Source: Proteiniclasticum ruminis DSM 24773 | GTDB lineage: Bacteria > Bacillota > Clostridia > Clostridiales > Clostridiaceae | NCBI RefSeq assembly: GCF_000701905.1 | Contig: NZ_JNKC01000008.1 | Coordinates: 62,001 to 126,000 of the forward strand | Direction: 5' to 3' | Length of the DNA: 64,000 bases | Shown here: in pieces, positions 44,504 through 53,964 of the stretch | How the letters are laid out: every line of letters begins with the position of its first letter | Position numbering within the stretch: the stretch's first letter is position 1 | Notes under the pieces: model-generated | The model's input: the letters and a program-made list of their open reading frames with translations, nothing else | Databases searched by the model: none | Told to the model about the DNA's origin: nothing | Translations under genes and position numbers: made by a program

Positions 44504-44949
44504 ATGTTATTTATGTTTATGGGTCCCAGCTGCAGCGGGAAATCCACAGCAGGTGAGATTGCAGGAAAAAGAACCGGTGCTAAGATTTACTCAGGTAAGG
44601 ATTATCTGAGACTTGCAAAAGCGGAAGGTGAGGCCTGGAGGGTCTTCCAGGAGAGAATGGTAGAAGCTGCTGGCATGGTAAGGAAGAATCTCTGATTTTT
44701 GTTTGTACAGATAAGGAGCTTTTTGATCGCATTAGTGTTAAGGAGAACATCTTCACTGTGCGCTTTACGGCAACACTGGAAGATATCAAAAGAAGATTTG
44801 CAGAGCGTATGCACGGAAATCTGCCGAAGTCTCTTGAGATGATGCTAGAGAAGCAGATGCATCTTTGGGAAGGCATAGAAGCAAAGCTTCTGGTGAATTC
44901 CAGCAGTGAATCTCCAGAGGACGCTGCAGAAAGGATTCTGAGGGCATAA
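44504..44949 (+). pseudogene. Guanylate-kinase-like P-loop gene with one frameshift
   Basis: Frame 1 (44504-44695) encodes a P-loop start, FMFMGPSCSGKSTAGEIAGK and IYSGKDYLRLAKAEGEAWRV. It stops at TGA just after MVRKNL. From about 44675 a -1 frame continues ESLIFVCTDKELFDRISV, FTVRFTATLEDIKRRFAERM and QMHLWEGIEAKLL to a stop at 44949, which completes the family's usual about 150 residues. The total length of 446 bases (not a multiple of three) fits one lost base. No slippery heptamer is visible, so it is a disrupted gene or a sequencing error rather than programmed frameshifting. Confidence 0.75.
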
Positions 44950-44977
44950 TCAACTGATAAATACAGTATATAAAAGT

Positions 44978-45010
44978 AAAAAGGAAGAAGCTCCGTGCCT
45001 CTTCCTTTTT
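44978..45010. terminator. Bidirectional terminator
   Basis: AAAAAGGAAGA (44978-44988) pairs with TCTTCCTTTTT (45000-45010); it lies between the broken kinase gene and the convergent DUF1002 gene. Confidence 0.88.
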
Positions 45011-45033
45011 GAATGGAGTTATTGTGGAGTTAC

Positions 45034-46005
45034 TTAACCGAACAGTCCCTTAAAGAAGTTTCCTATAGCTTCCATAATGCTTCTGAAGAATCCTGCAATC
45101 CCCGTCTTCACATCCTCATCCAGGTTGTCCCAGGTGGACTTCACGTCATCCAGAAGATTTCCGCCGTTTTCGATGAGATTCTTTCCGAATTCTTTGATGG
45201 CTTCTTTCTGAGCCTCTGTAAACTCCAGCTCTCCAAACTTCTTCATGAGCTCGATGAGCTTTTCTTTGTTTTCTTCAGAGAGTATATCGCCCAGGTTGTA
45301 GTTGTTGAGGACATTGTTCACGATGTTTGTGATGTTCACCTGATTGATGTCCCCGCCATTCTCCTCTTTCTCTTTCTGAATCTGGGCTTTGATTTCTGCG
45401 ATGGCAGCATTTAAGAGCTCATCAGAGTATCCATCTTTCCCCTCATTCTCCTCACTGATGTCAGAGGTTTCCTGAAGCTCTTCTTGAGCTACGATAACAT
45501 TTTCTTCAGGCAGCTCAAAACCTGCATCACTGAAGGCTTTGTACACACCGGCCAATGCACCGGAACCGTCCACGGCTTTTACGGAAGCGATGCGGATGGT
45601 GAGATTCACAGCTCCTGCGGTGATGGCCGCATTCTGGTACTGGGCTGGAGTGATTTTTGTGATGGTTTCTGGGGTGACGATCTCCACCCGGACCCCTTCC
45701 CCAGTGTCCCCGGGCTTCAGATAAACGGAAGAGTATACCTGATAGTAGTCGTAGCTGTTGTGAAGAATGTCATTGAGTTCATTGATTTTTACGATGATCT
45801 CTTTGTTATCCTGCTCTACAGATAGAAGCTCTGCGGTTCTTTCCTTCTCAGATGCCGTGAGGCTTTCTCCATAGGCGAATACCGGGTCTTTCAGTTCGTC
45901 GGCCAGGACTTTCTTTGAAGGCATAGCAAAGCTTGAAAGCATGAGGCCTGAGAGAGCTAGAGTCAGTACTGTATTTTTTATCCATTTTCTTTGATTCATC
46001 TTCAT
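45034..46005 (-). CDS. Secreted DUF1002 protein
   Basis: A 323-residue exported protein. It has a signal peptide (KWIKNTVLTLALSGLMLSS), then the DUF1002 core (FAYGESLTASEKERTAELL, VKINELNDILHNSYDYYQVY, PAQYQNAAITAGAVNLTIRI). A low-complexity acidic helical tail (about 205-323) ends in SIMEAIGNFFKGLFG, an amphipathic helix. The function of the family is unknown. AAAGGAG four bases upstream selects the ATG at 46005; upstream in-frame codons extend to 46143 but precede the signal peptide. Confidence 0.85.
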   Translation of the reverse strand: MKMNQRKWIKNTVLTLALSGLMLSSFAMPSKKVLADELKDPVFAYGESLTASEKERTAELLSVEQDNKEIIVKINELNDILHNSYDYYQVYSSVYLKPGDTGEGVRVEIVTPETITKITPAQYQNAAITAGAVNLTIRIASVKAVDGSGALAGVYKAFSDAGFELPEENVIVAQEELQETSDISEENEGKDGYSDELLNAAIAEIKAQIQKEKEENGGDINQVNITNIVNNVLNNYNLGDILSEENKEKLIELMKKFGELEFTEAQKEAIKEFGKNLIENGGNLLDDVKSTWDNLDEDVKTGIAGFFRSIMEAIGNFFKGLFG

Positions 46006-46198
46006 AGATCTCCTTTCATGAGGGCAGTATCCTATTCTCCCTGAATATATCACAAAGTTCTTGGGAAAGAATGTAGAAACCTTTAAGATTTTTCTTGGTC
46101 GTTCTTCAGAACTTTTCATCCTCACCAAAGGATTATTTTCCATGGTAGAATAGAAGAAAGATGAAGTATGAAAGAGAAGATGCGAGGAGAGAGAACGA

Positions 46199-46993
46199 TT
46201 GATTAAGCTGATACTGACAGATATGGACGGGACGTTTCTTAATAAAGAAGGAGACTACAACAGAACCCTCTTTAAAGAGGTGAAGCAAAAACTGAAGAAA
46301 AAAGGCGTGCACTTTGCCTGCGTCACAGGAAAACAGTGTGAGCGGGTGGAGGAGCTGTTGGAAGACGAGAAAGAAGATGTCTGGATTCTAGGAGACAGTG
46401 CCACAAGAATTAAAAAAAATGGGGAAGTGATGTTTGAGTCCCTTATCGAAAACAGTCTGGGAGAGAGGATCCTTGCGAAGCTGGAAGAAGTAGGAGCTCA
46501 TCAGACGCTGATTCCCTGCACCAATGTGGGAGCTTATCTGAAAGACACTGTTTCGGAATCTGAAGCGCAGATTGTCAGAAACTCCTATCAGACGGTGATT
46601 ATTGTGAAAGACTTCAAGGAAATCAAAGAGCCTTTTGTGAAAATTACGGTGCATGATCCAAAGGGGAACTGCTATGATACACTGAAAAAAATGGAAGAGT
46701 TCCAGGAGGAAGCCTATCTTGTGGCATCGGAGGACACATGGCTTGATATCGCAGCCCACGGTGTTCACAAAGGAACTACGGTGGCAAGACTTCAGGAGAT
46801 GCTCTCTGTGAGCCGAGAAGAAACCATGGCCTTTGGAGACGGATATAACGATCTGGAACTTCTGGACCGGGCTCATTTTAGCTTTGCCATGAGAAATGCA
46901 GTGGATAAGGTCAAGGACCGGGCCAGATTTATCACTGGGAATCATCATGAGGATGCAGTGATGCAGACCATGCTGGATTTTCTGGCCTTATAG
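46199..46993 (+). CDS. Cof-type HAD phosphatase
   Basis: A 264-residue HAD-IIB hydrolase that dephosphorylates sugar phosphates or similar. The motifs are TDMDGTFLN (nucleophile Asp), ACVTGKQCERV, a catalytic Lys in HGVHKGTTVARL, and FGDGYNDLELL as the metal-binding motif. It starts at TTG 46199 after GAGGAG. It lies 19 bases upstream of an exonuclease gene. Confidence 0.9.
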   Translation: MIKLILTDMDGTFLNKEGDYNRTLFKEVKQKLKKKGVHFACVTGKQCERVEELLEDEKEDVWILGDSATRIKKNGEVMFESLIENSLGERILAKLEEVGAHQTLIPCTNVGAYLKDTVSESEAQIVRNSYQTVIIVKDFKEIKEPFVKITVHDPKGNCYDTLKKMEEFQEEAYLVASEDTWLDIAAHGVHKGTTVARLQEMLSVSREETMAFGDGYNDLELLDRAHFSFAMRNAVDKVKDRARFITGNHHEDAVMQTMLDFLAL

Positions 46994-47012
46994 ATAAAGA
47001 GAGGAATAGGAT

Positions 47013-47924
47013 ATGGAAAAAAGCAGAAGCATTCGTAGAGCTGGGAAATACATCGAAGATTTTTTAGAGGAGTATGTGGTTTTGGACCTGGAGACCACAG
47101 GACTTTCTCCGGTGACCCATGAAATTATTGAAATCGGGGCCATTGCTTTTCGGGGTGGTGTTCAAACAGGAGAGTACTGCACCTTAGTGAGACCTAAGAC
47201 GAGAATCTCAGGGTTCATTACAAATCTTACTGGTATCAGCAATGACATGGTGAGATTCTCCCCTACCATTGAGGAAGCACTTCCTGGACTTCATGGTTTT
47301 CTTGATGGACGTCCAGTTCTTGCCCATAATGCAAGTTTTGATTTAGGTTTTCTGAACGCTGCCTATGAGAGGCACTTTGGCATGCCATTTCCAAATGATT
47401 ATCTGGATACCATGAGAATCAGCAGAAAACTTTATCCAACCGCAAGGCACAGACTTCAGGATCTGACAGAGAGGTTTGGCATTGAGCGGGATGGTGCGCA
47501 CCGCTCCATGGCTGACTGCATCATGACTCAGAGAGCTTATGAATGTATGCGGGAACACTGCAGAAGAAATGGCATCGAACTGAAGAAAAAACCAAAACCA
47601 AACCGGTTTGGCTCTGGTCTGAACCTGAAGGAACTGAAGAGGCCAGAAAATGAAGTTGATAAAAATCATCCACTGTATGGAAGATGCATCTGCATTACTG
47701 GAGCGCTTCTTCGGGAGACCAGGCAGGAGCTTCTACAGAAGGTCGTCAATGTGGGTGGTGTTGCGGTGGATTCTGTGACAAAAAAGACGGAAATTCTCGT
47801 TCTTGGGAGTAAGGAAGAATGGACTGCCAGGAAATCCTCAAAGGTGCTGAAAGCTGAAAAAATGATGTCTGAAGGACATCCCATCAGAATTATGTCAGAA
47901 GAGGAGCTTTACCGTTTTCTATAA
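47013..47924 (+). CDS. DEDDh 3'-5' exonuclease with C-terminal BRCT domain
   Basis: A 303-residue protein related to DNA polymerase III epsilon/PolC exonuclease domains. Exo I is VVLDLETTGLS, Exo II is LAHNASFDLGFLN, and Exo III is HRSMADC with the catalytic His. Residues 220-303 form a BRCT domain (GRCICITGALL, VAVDSVTKKTEILVLGSKE). This fusion is found in Firmicutes as a putative repair or processing nuclease; its target is unknown. It is probably cotranscribed with the HAD gene. Confidence 0.9.
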   Translation: MEKSRSIRRAGKYIEDFLEEYVVLDLETTGLSPVTHEIIEIGAIAFRGGVQTGEYCTLVRPKTRISGFITNLTGISNDMVRFSPTIEEALPGLHGFLDGRPVLAHNASFDLGFLNAAYERHFGMPFPNDYLDTMRISRKLYPTARHRLQDLTERFGIERDGAHRSMADCIMTQRAYECMREHCRRNGIELKKKPKPNRFGSGLNLKELKRPENEVDKNHPLYGRCICITGALLRETRQELLQKVVNVGGVAVDSVTKKTEILVLGSKEEWTARKSSKVLKAEKMMSEGHPIRIMSEEELYRFL

Positions 47925-47940
47925 AAAGCCAATAAATTGG

Positions 47941-47994
47941 AACATCCCCTCATATGGATTCTTTTTTTGAATCTCTTTGAGAGGATGTTTTTAT
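47941..47994 (+). terminator. Terminator after the exonuclease-BRCT gene
   Basis: AACATCCCCTCA (47941-47952) pairs with TGAGAGGATGTT (47978-47989) with one mismatch, followed by T residues. Confidence 0.7.
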
Positions 47995-48274
47995 AGATCT
48001 TTTCAAAAAGGATATAAAACCATAAAAGTCAGAACATTACTCTTCTTTTTGCATAAAAAAAGAAGAAGTCCTTCCATGGTGAAGGAGCTCGAATGTATTT
48101 TCAATGTGCTTGGGATTACTCTATCACTAATGGGAGAGAAATCTTGTTCGTTGGGAACTGTAGCTTTAGATGACTACATCGTACTTAGGTTGAAATAGGA
48201 AAACAAGTATGATTATGGCATTAGTTTTCTGATAGAATGATCTTAGGATGAATGAGTAGATGGGAGGAAGTTTC
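47995..48274. other. Intergenic region without a recognisable gene
   Basis: Together with the terminator this gap is 350 bases. A 73-codon frame (47977-48198) overlaps the terminator, lacks a ribosome site and has no family resemblance. A few short AT-rich hairpins (CTTCTTTTTG near 48043) and probable promoter sequence for the acetyltransferase gene are all I see. Confidence 0.5.
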
Positions 48275-48904
48275 ATGGATCATAAAGAAAGAATGCTGCA
48301 GGGGTTACCCTACAAGGCCTGGATGGACGGACTTTCAGAGGAAAGAGCAATCTGCAGGGAGAAGATTTACGAAATCAATCATCTGCACCCAAAGGAGTGG
48401 ACGAGGCTACCGGATCTTCTCAAAAACCTTTTTGGTTCCACAGGAGAAGAGCTACAGGTGAATCCACCCTTCTATTGTGATTATGGCTATAATATCCATG
48501 TAGGAGAAAACTTCTACGCAAACTACAATCTCACCATCCTGGATGTGGGGAAAGTCACCATCGGTAAAAATGTGATGTTTGCTCCCCATGTTTCCATCTA
48601 TACGGCAGGACATCCCCTGCATCAAGAGATGCGAAACACAGGATATGAGTACGGCATTGAAGTAACCATAGGAGACCATGTGTGGGTTGGCGGCAATGTG
48701 GTGATTTTACCGGGCGTCACCATTGGAAATAATGTGGTCATTGGGTCCGGCAGCGTCGTCACAAAAGATCTTCCGGACAATGCACTGGCTGCTGGTAACC
48801 CCTGTAGAGTGCTGCGCTTCATCACAGAAGAAGACCGGAAGTATTACTTTAGGGACAGGATGTTTGATGAGGAGTCTTTAAAGGATCTGGGTTTAGACCT
48901 ATAG
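48275..48904 (+). CDS. maa: Maltose/galactoside O-acetyltransferase (LacA/Maa family)
   Basis: A 209-residue left-handed beta-helix acetyltransferase. It has the Maa domain at the N-terminus (ERMLQGLPYKAWM), the hexapeptide-repeat coil (GENFYANYNLTILDVGKVTI), the catalytic His in YTAGHPLH, and VWVGGNVVILPGVTIGNNVV. The acceptor sugar is uncertain. GGGAGGAAG sets the ATG at 48275. Confidence 0.93.
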   Translation: MDHKERMLQGLPYKAWMDGLSEERAICREKIYEINHLHPKEWTRLPDLLKNLFGSTGEELQVNPPFYCDYGYNIHVGENFYANYNLTILDVGKVTIGKNVMFAPHVSIYTAGHPLHQEMRNTGYEYGIEVTIGDHVWVGGNVVILPGVTIGNNVVIGSGSVVTKDLPDNALAAGNPCRVLRFITEEDRKYYFRDRMFDEESLKDLGLDL

Positions 48905-49040
48905 TCAAAAGAGTACAGTCTGCGGAGCTTCTGCAGGCTGTTTCTATTTCTTTTTGAAATGATATAGATTGTTCATGCCTTTTCCTGGGCCGCTGACTTA
49001 TAATAAAAGGAACTAGAATGAATGGATAGGAGTGGTTATT

Positions 49041-49973
49041 TTGGACGTATTTGGACTCATGGTTGGTTTGGATAAAAAAGATGCATTTGAAGGATGGTTC
49101 TCCAAGGTGGATGCTAAAGAGGCAGGAATCTTGTTTTCTGTCATCTGGGGCTATACCACCCACGAGAAGACAAAACATGCTTTTCTTCAGTTCACCAGCA
49201 GCTTGGATCACGACACGGAATACATCTCCTACCCTATAGAAGAGATGTGGGTGGAGGAGAATCCTTTTGTGCTGCACATTGGAAATAACGTCCTGTCCAA
49301 GGAGAAGATGGTTCTGGACTTCGAGATGGATGGAAAGAAGGTTCAAGGCAGCTTCCGTTTTGGAGAACTTTCTCCCATCAGAACTTCCTTTTTAAAACCC
49401 GGCATCATGGGGTGGCTCACCCACTTTCCCAATGAATGCAATCATGGCATCATCAGCATGAACCATGAAGTGTCTGGAAACCTTACGGTGGGAGAGGACA
49501 GCTTTCTCATATCAGGTGCCAAAGGGTATATGGAGAAAGACTGGGGCACCAGTTTTCCAGAAAACTATGTCTGGGCACAGGCCAATGACTTTGAAGACTC
49601 TTCCATCGCTTTCAGTTATGCCACGGTGCCCATGCTGGGAAAATCCGCTAAAGGGTTTTTCCTGGTTCTGCATCATGAAGGAAAAGAGTACCGTTTCAGC
49701 TCCATTGAAGGAAGTTTTATGCTGGACTTTAAGGTTCGGGAGGATGCCTTTGTGGCTGTAATCCAAAAAGGGCGCCATAAAGTGGTGCTGAAAGCAAAGC
49801 AGCTCAATCCGGTGGCTCTGGCGTCTCCAGACCATGGGGAGATGCGGGCGAAGATCAAGGAGTCATTGGATGGAAGGATGGCACTTCTGCTGTTTAAAGG
49901 AAAAGAAAAAATCATTGAGCTTCAGACGGAAAGAGCGTCCATCGACGTGGATTTTGGAGAGAGAGCCGACTAG
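49041..49973 (+). CDS. Tocopherol cyclase-like protein
   Basis: A 310-residue protein resembling the lipocalin-like tocopherol cyclase family: GIMGWLTHFPNECNHGIISM, then GAKGYMEKDWGTSFPENYVW. An anaerobic Firmicute does not make tocopherol, so the role must differ; a lipid or quinone-like ligand is only a guess. Start: GTG 49032 lies inside the ribosome site ATAGGAG, so TTG 49041 is preferred. It has no membrane segment. Confidence 0.75.
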   Translation: MDVFGLMVGLDKKDAFEGWFSKVDAKEAGILFSVIWGYTTHEKTKHAFLQFTSSLDHDTEYISYPIEEMWVEENPFVLHIGNNVLSKEKMVLDFEMDGKKVQGSFRFGELSPIRTSFLKPGIMGWLTHFPNECNHGIISMNHEVSGNLTVGEDSFLISGAKGYMEKDWGTSFPENYVWAQANDFEDSSIAFSYATVPMLGKSAKGFFLVLHHEGKEYRFSSIEGSFMLDFKVREDAFVAVIQKGRHKVVLKAKQLNPVALASPDHGEMRAKIKESLDGRMALLLFKGKEKIIELQTERASIDVDFGERAD

Positions 49974-50031
49974 AAGCGAAAGGATCGAGTATCCTTCCTT
50001 GTGAGAAATGAGAAGAGAAAGGGGTAGAAAA

Positions 50032-50466
50032 ATGGCAGGCATCAAAACCAAGAAAACAGAGGAAGATGTGGTGGAGTTCATCCATGCATTTTCAGATACA
50101 GAGAAAAAGGCTCAGGATGCTTTGGCTCTGCTGGCTCTTATGGAAGAGTTCACCGGGTGGAAAGCAAAGATGTGGGGATCCAGCATGATTGGTCTTGGAC
50201 AGTACCACTACAAATCAGACAGAAGCAAGCAGGAAGGGGACTGGCCCATTTTAGGGTTCTCTCCGAGAAAAGCAGCCATTTCCCTCTATGTATATTTTGG
50301 AGGAGAAGATCAGGATGCGCTTCTAGAGAAGCTTGGAAAGTTCAAAATGGGGAAAGCCTGCATCTATGTGAAAAAACTGGAGGATATCGATCTTTCGGTG
50401 CTGAAGGAGCTCATGGCTTCCACCATGAGAAAAGTGGAAGAAAAGTATCCGGTGGTGAAAGCCTGA
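50032..50466 (+). CDS. DUF1801 domain protein
   Basis: A 144-residue protein of the YdhG-like/DUF1801 fold: FTGWKAKMWGSSMIGLGQYH, DWPILGFSPRKAAISLYVYF and GKACIYVKKLEDID. The family is of unknown biochemical role and cytoplasmic. AAAGGGG sets the ATG at 50032. Confidence 0.85.
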   Translation: MAGIKTKKTEEDVVEFIHAFSDTEKKAQDALALLALMEEFTGWKAKMWGSSMIGLGQYHYKSDRSKQEGDWPILGFSPRKAAISLYVYFGGEDQDALLEKLGKFKMGKACIYVKKLEDIDLSVLKELMASTMRKVEEKYPVVKA

Positions 50467-50885
50467 TCTTTATAATGAATCTTACGTTGAAAGGTACGAT
50501 GTTTATAGGGAAGGACCACAAATCTGAAAGAAAGAAGTGAAAAGAAGTTTTGCGGTGATGGCGAATGAAATGAATCTGTACAGAGGATCATAGGCACAGG
50601 ATAGAGACAAAGGGATTCTTCGGAATCCCTTTTGTCTTTGAAAGGAAACTTGGCGATGGGGTGTGGCTCTCCTATAAGAGAGAGCCCAAAAAAGCAAAAG
50701 AGAATCATCCTTTCAAAAGAATAATTCTCCATTTTCTTCAAAGAAGTACTTAACAAAATTAAGTTGCACCCGATTAGAAAAGTATAGATATACGATTGAT
50801 CAAATTAAGTAATTTTAATCAATCACTTGTAAGCATTGATACTATACTAACAAAAACTTGATAAGTACATACAAATGGAGGATTC
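50467..50885 (+). other. Intergenic region with UUCG hairpin and chemoreceptor leader
   Basis: This 419-base gap has a perfect 10-bp stem with a UUCG tetraloop (AAAGGGATTC 50609-50618, GAATCCCTTT 50623-50632) followed by TGTCTTTG, a likely terminator about 140 bases after DUF1801. A 7-bp inverted repeat (GATTGAT 50794-50800, ATCAATC 50818-50824) and TATACT (50843-50848) precede the chemoreceptor gene. I see no coding potential. Confidence 0.55.
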
Positions 50886-52625
50886 ATGTTTAAAACGATA
50901 AGAACCAAGCTCATCACAGTCTCTAGCCTCTTGCTGCTTCTGCCTATTATGATACTGGGGACTGCCAGTTATCTTTCTGCCAAAGAAGAGCTGAACATCA
51001 AGGGCGAAGTAATTTTGAAAAACAGTGTGCATCAAGTGAGGCAGCTCATAGAGGTCAAGAAGAAGGAAGTGGAGTGGGGAGAACTGACTTTGGAAGAAGC
51101 CAAAGAATCCATCCGACAGATTCTCATGTCTGAAAAGGACAAGGATGGAAAAAGAACCATAAAGAAGGACATTGATCTTGGGGAAAATGGCTACTTCATT
51201 GCCTACGACAGTGATGGCACTCTAGTGATGCATCCCAGCCTAGAAGGAGAGAACCTATGGGAGACCACGGATAAATCAGGGTCCGGGATGAAGTTTGCCC
51301 AGGAACAGGTAAGAGCAGCCAAGGACGGGGGTGGCTTTGTCACCTATTCCTGGAATCTCCCAGGAAGGGAAGAAGCTGCACCGAAAGTCTCCTATCAGGA
51401 ATATGACGAAGAGTGGGACTGGATCATTTCTGCAGGAGCCTATGAGATGGATTTTAACGCCGGAGCAGATCATATCCGTACGATCGTGATATATGTTTTC
51501 CTTGGGGCTGTACTGTTTGGCGCTATCATCATCATAATCTTATCAAGAAGCATCACAAAGCCTTTGGGAAGAGTTACAGAAAGTCTGGAGAAAATGTCTG
51601 AAAATCATCTGGACCTCTCCGAACTTCCCGTCAAAGGGAAAGATGAGACAGCAGTGCTTTCCAGATCCTTCAACAGAGTGCTGCTGAATCTTACGGATCT
51701 TGTAGGCACCATGAAAACCAGCGCTTCTTCTGTGACGGATCTGTCCAGCAGCCTGGCAGCAGTGACTACTCAGTCGGAAATGGCACTAAATGAAGTGACA
51801 CGAACCATTCAGGAAGTGGCTCAGGCTGTTTCTGAAGAGACAGGCATGACAGAGAAAGCTGCAGTGGAAGCTCAGGAACTGGCAGAAAGCATTGAAGAAG
51901 TAGCAGAGAAGACAAGGACTGTAGAGAACCTTTCCAAAGAGACTGTGGTCCAGAGCGAAGAAGGTCTGAAGACCGTGAGGAACCTTCTGGAGGTGACAGA
52001 AAAATCCGGGGAAGCCACAAAGAAAATCAGTGAAGTGGTTTCTGGTGTCACGGATACCACAGGAAGAATCAAGATCTTTACAGAAACCATCACAGGCATT
52101 TCACAGCAGACGAACCTGCTTGCTCTAAACGCCAGCATTGAAGCGGCAAGAGCCGGAGAAGCAGGTAGAGGATTTGCCGTGGTTGCTGAAGAAATCAGAA
52201 AGCTTGCAGAGGAATCTTCAAAATCTGTGACGGAAATCCGGGACCTCATTCAGATCATTGAGGAAGGTGCCGTGCAGTCAAAGGTGACCCTAGGAAGTCT
52301 TACTTCCGCCATGGAAGAGCAGAATGTCACTGTACAGGGAACGGAAGTTCAGTTTAAAGGCATCATGGCAAGCATCGGGAAAGTGGTGGCTGTGATTTCG
52401 GAGATCCAGAAAGAAATGGAGAAGATGACCGGGAAGAAGGAAATCATTGTGGATTCCATGAATGGCATTTCTGCCAGCACAGAAGAGATTTCAGCCAGCA
52501 CGGAAGAAGTCACGGCCAGCACTGAGGAGCAGCTGGCTGGGGTGGAAGAAATCAATTTACAGACGGAGAAACTGAACGAGCTGGCGAAGGACCTGGAAAA
52601 GCTCATAGGTGTATTTATTCTGTAG
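50886..52625 (+). CDS. Methyl-accepting chemotaxis protein with Cache sensor
   Basis: A 579-residue chemoreceptor. It has TM1 (about 12-34), an extracellular Cache domain (about 40-190, [20 protein letters not shown] and [14 protein letters not shown]), TM2 (about 198-218), HAMP, then the signalling domain with the hairpin tip [18 protein letters not shown] then [13 protein letters not shown]. The Cache ligand is probably a small organic acid or amino acid, not identifiable. The closing repeats [20 protein letters not shown] are typical of clostridial receptors. AGGAGG-like sequence precedes the ATG. Confidence 0.93.
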   Translation: MFKTIRTKLITVSSLLLLLPIMILGTASYLSAKEELNIKGEVILKNSVHQVRQLIEVKKKEVEWGELTLEEAKESIRQILMSEKDKDGKRTIKKDIDLGENGYFIAYDSDGTLVMHPSLEGENLWETTDKSGSGMKFAQEQVRAAKDGGGFVTYSWNLPGREEAAPKVSYQEYDEEWDWIISAGAYEMDFNAGADHIRTIVIYVFLGAVLFGAIIIIILSRSITKPLGRVTESLEKMSENHLDLSELPVKGKDETAVLSRSFNRVLLNLTDLVGTMKTSASSVTDLSSSLAAVTTQSEMALNEVTRTIQEVAQAVSEETGMTEKAAVEAQELAESIEEVAEKTRTVENLSKETVVQSEEGLKTVRNLLEVTEKSGEATKKISEVVSGVTDTTGRIKIFTETITGISQQTNLLALNASIEAARAGEAGRGFAVVAEEIRKLAEESSKSVTEIRDLIQIIEEGAVQSKVTLGSLTSAMEEQNVTVQGTEVQFKGIMASIGKVVAVISEIQKEMEKMTGKKEIIVDSMNGISASTEEISASTEEVTASTEEQLAGVEEINLQTEKLNELAKDLEKLIGVFIL

Positions 52626-52639
52626 CATATGGAAGAGTT

Positions 52640-52673
52640 GAAGACAGGAAGGGGAAGCTTCCTGTCTTCTTTT
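52640..52673 (+). terminator. Terminator of the chemoreceptor gene
   Basis: A 12-bp stem, GAAGACAGGAAG (52640-52651) and CTTCCTGTCTTC (52658-52669), is followed by TTTT. Confidence 0.9.
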
Positions 52674-52821
52674 GGCTCTTATGATACCGAATCTGTGACT
52701 ATAGAGACAAAAAAGAACAATCATTCGTTTTTATCTGGCAAAGGATAAAGGTACCTGATAGAATTATAGGAAAGAACAAAGTAAGTATTCATATAAAGTA
52801 GAAGAAATCAGGAGGAGAAAG

Positions 52822-53964
52822 ATGCAGAAGGTTAAAATACTCCACTGCGCAGATTTACATCTGGGATCAGAAATGATGACCCTGCCAAAGAAAAGTAAGG
52901 AAAGAAGAGGGGAGCTTCTCCGGACCTTTAGAAAAATCACAGACCTCTGCCGGGAAGAAGCGGTGGAGATTTTTCTCATTGCAGGAGATCTCTTCGAAGG
53001 GTCCAATGTGGACCTAGAGACAGTGCAGTCCGTGAAAAGTTATCTTGGGGCACTTTCATGCCCTGTTTTTATCTCTCCAGGGAACCACGACTATATTTCC
53101 CTGGATTCTCCCTATCTTGAGGACGGATGGCCGGAAAATGTGAAGATTTTTAAAGGAGCTATGGAAAGAGTGGTGCTTGAAGATAAGAACGTGGCTGTTT
53201 ATGGCGCGGGATTCACAAGCACGTATCAGAGAAAGTCTATGCTCCATTTTGAGGAAGTGGACCCTACGCGTCTCAATCTCCTCTGCATCCATGGTGATGT
53301 AGTATCTCCAGGCCAAAAAAGCGATTATCATGCCATGAGTGTGGAAGAGCTTAGTAGAAGCGGGATGGATTATGTGGCATTAGGTCACATCCATAAACGG
53401 GAGGACATCGGGAGAGCTGGAGATACATTCTATGCCTACCCAGGATGTCCCGAAGGAAGAGGGTTTGACGAGCTGGGGAGTAAGGGTGTATATCTTGGAG
53501 AACTATATAAAGGGCATCATGCGCTCCGCTATGTGGAAGTCTGCCAGAGGCAGTACATCCGTTTAACCATAGATGTCACAGGGCTGGTGCGGGAGCTGGA
53601 GGTGGAGCATAAGATCAAAGACACTTTAGCGGAAGCCTATGGCAAAGACTATGAAAAGCACATCTACCAGATCTCCTTGACAGGAACCCGTAAGGAGGAG
53701 GAGCTTCTTCCTATAAAGACCATAGAACGAACGCTTTCTGAATCCTTGTATCATCTGGATCTGTCCGATGACCGGATGGTGGAAAGAGACTATGAACTCC
53801 TTCGGGAGGAAGTGAGCCTTCGCGGACTCTATGTGAGAAATCTCTTAAGCCTTCTGGAAGAGGCAAAAGAAAAAGGGGATGAAGTGCTTCTGGCTACCTA
53901 TGAGAAAGCACTGGAATACGGCATGACTTCCTTTGAGGGGCAGGTGAATATCATTGAAGATTAG
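52822..53964 (+). CDS. sbcD: DNA repair exonuclease SbcD/YhaO-like
   Basis: A 380-residue Mre11-family metallophosphatase. The phosphoesterase motifs are CADLHLGS, IAGDLFEG, SPGNHDY and LGHIHKRE, with C-terminal capping sequence. It forms a complex with the ATPase encoded next, cutting and processing DNA ends and hairpins. GGAGGAG precedes the ATG. It overlaps the ATPase gene by 11 bases. The closest architecture is Bacillus YhaO, based on partner structure. Confidence 0.92.
   Translation: MQKVKILHCADLHLGSEMMTLPKKSKERRGELLRTFRKITDLCREEAVEIFLIAGDLFEGSNVDLETVQSVKSYLGALSCPVFISPGNHDYISLDSPYLEDGWPENVKIFKGAMERVVLEDKNVAVYGAGFTSTYQRKSMLHFEEVDPTRLNLLCIHGDVVSPGQKSDYHAMSVEELSRSGMDYVALGHIHKREDIGRAGDTFYAYPGCPEGRGFDELGSKGVYLGELYKGHHALRYVEVCQRQYIRLTIDVTGLVRELEVEHKIKDTLAEAYGKDYEKHIYQISLTGTRKEEELLPIKTIERTLSESLYHLDLSDDRMVERDYELLREEVSLRGLYVRNLLSLLEEAKEKGDEVLLATYEKALEYGMTSFEGQVNIIED

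Noticed and set aside
47977-48198. 73-codon plus-strand ORF
   Set aside because: Begins inside a terminator, lacks a ribosome site and resembles no family.
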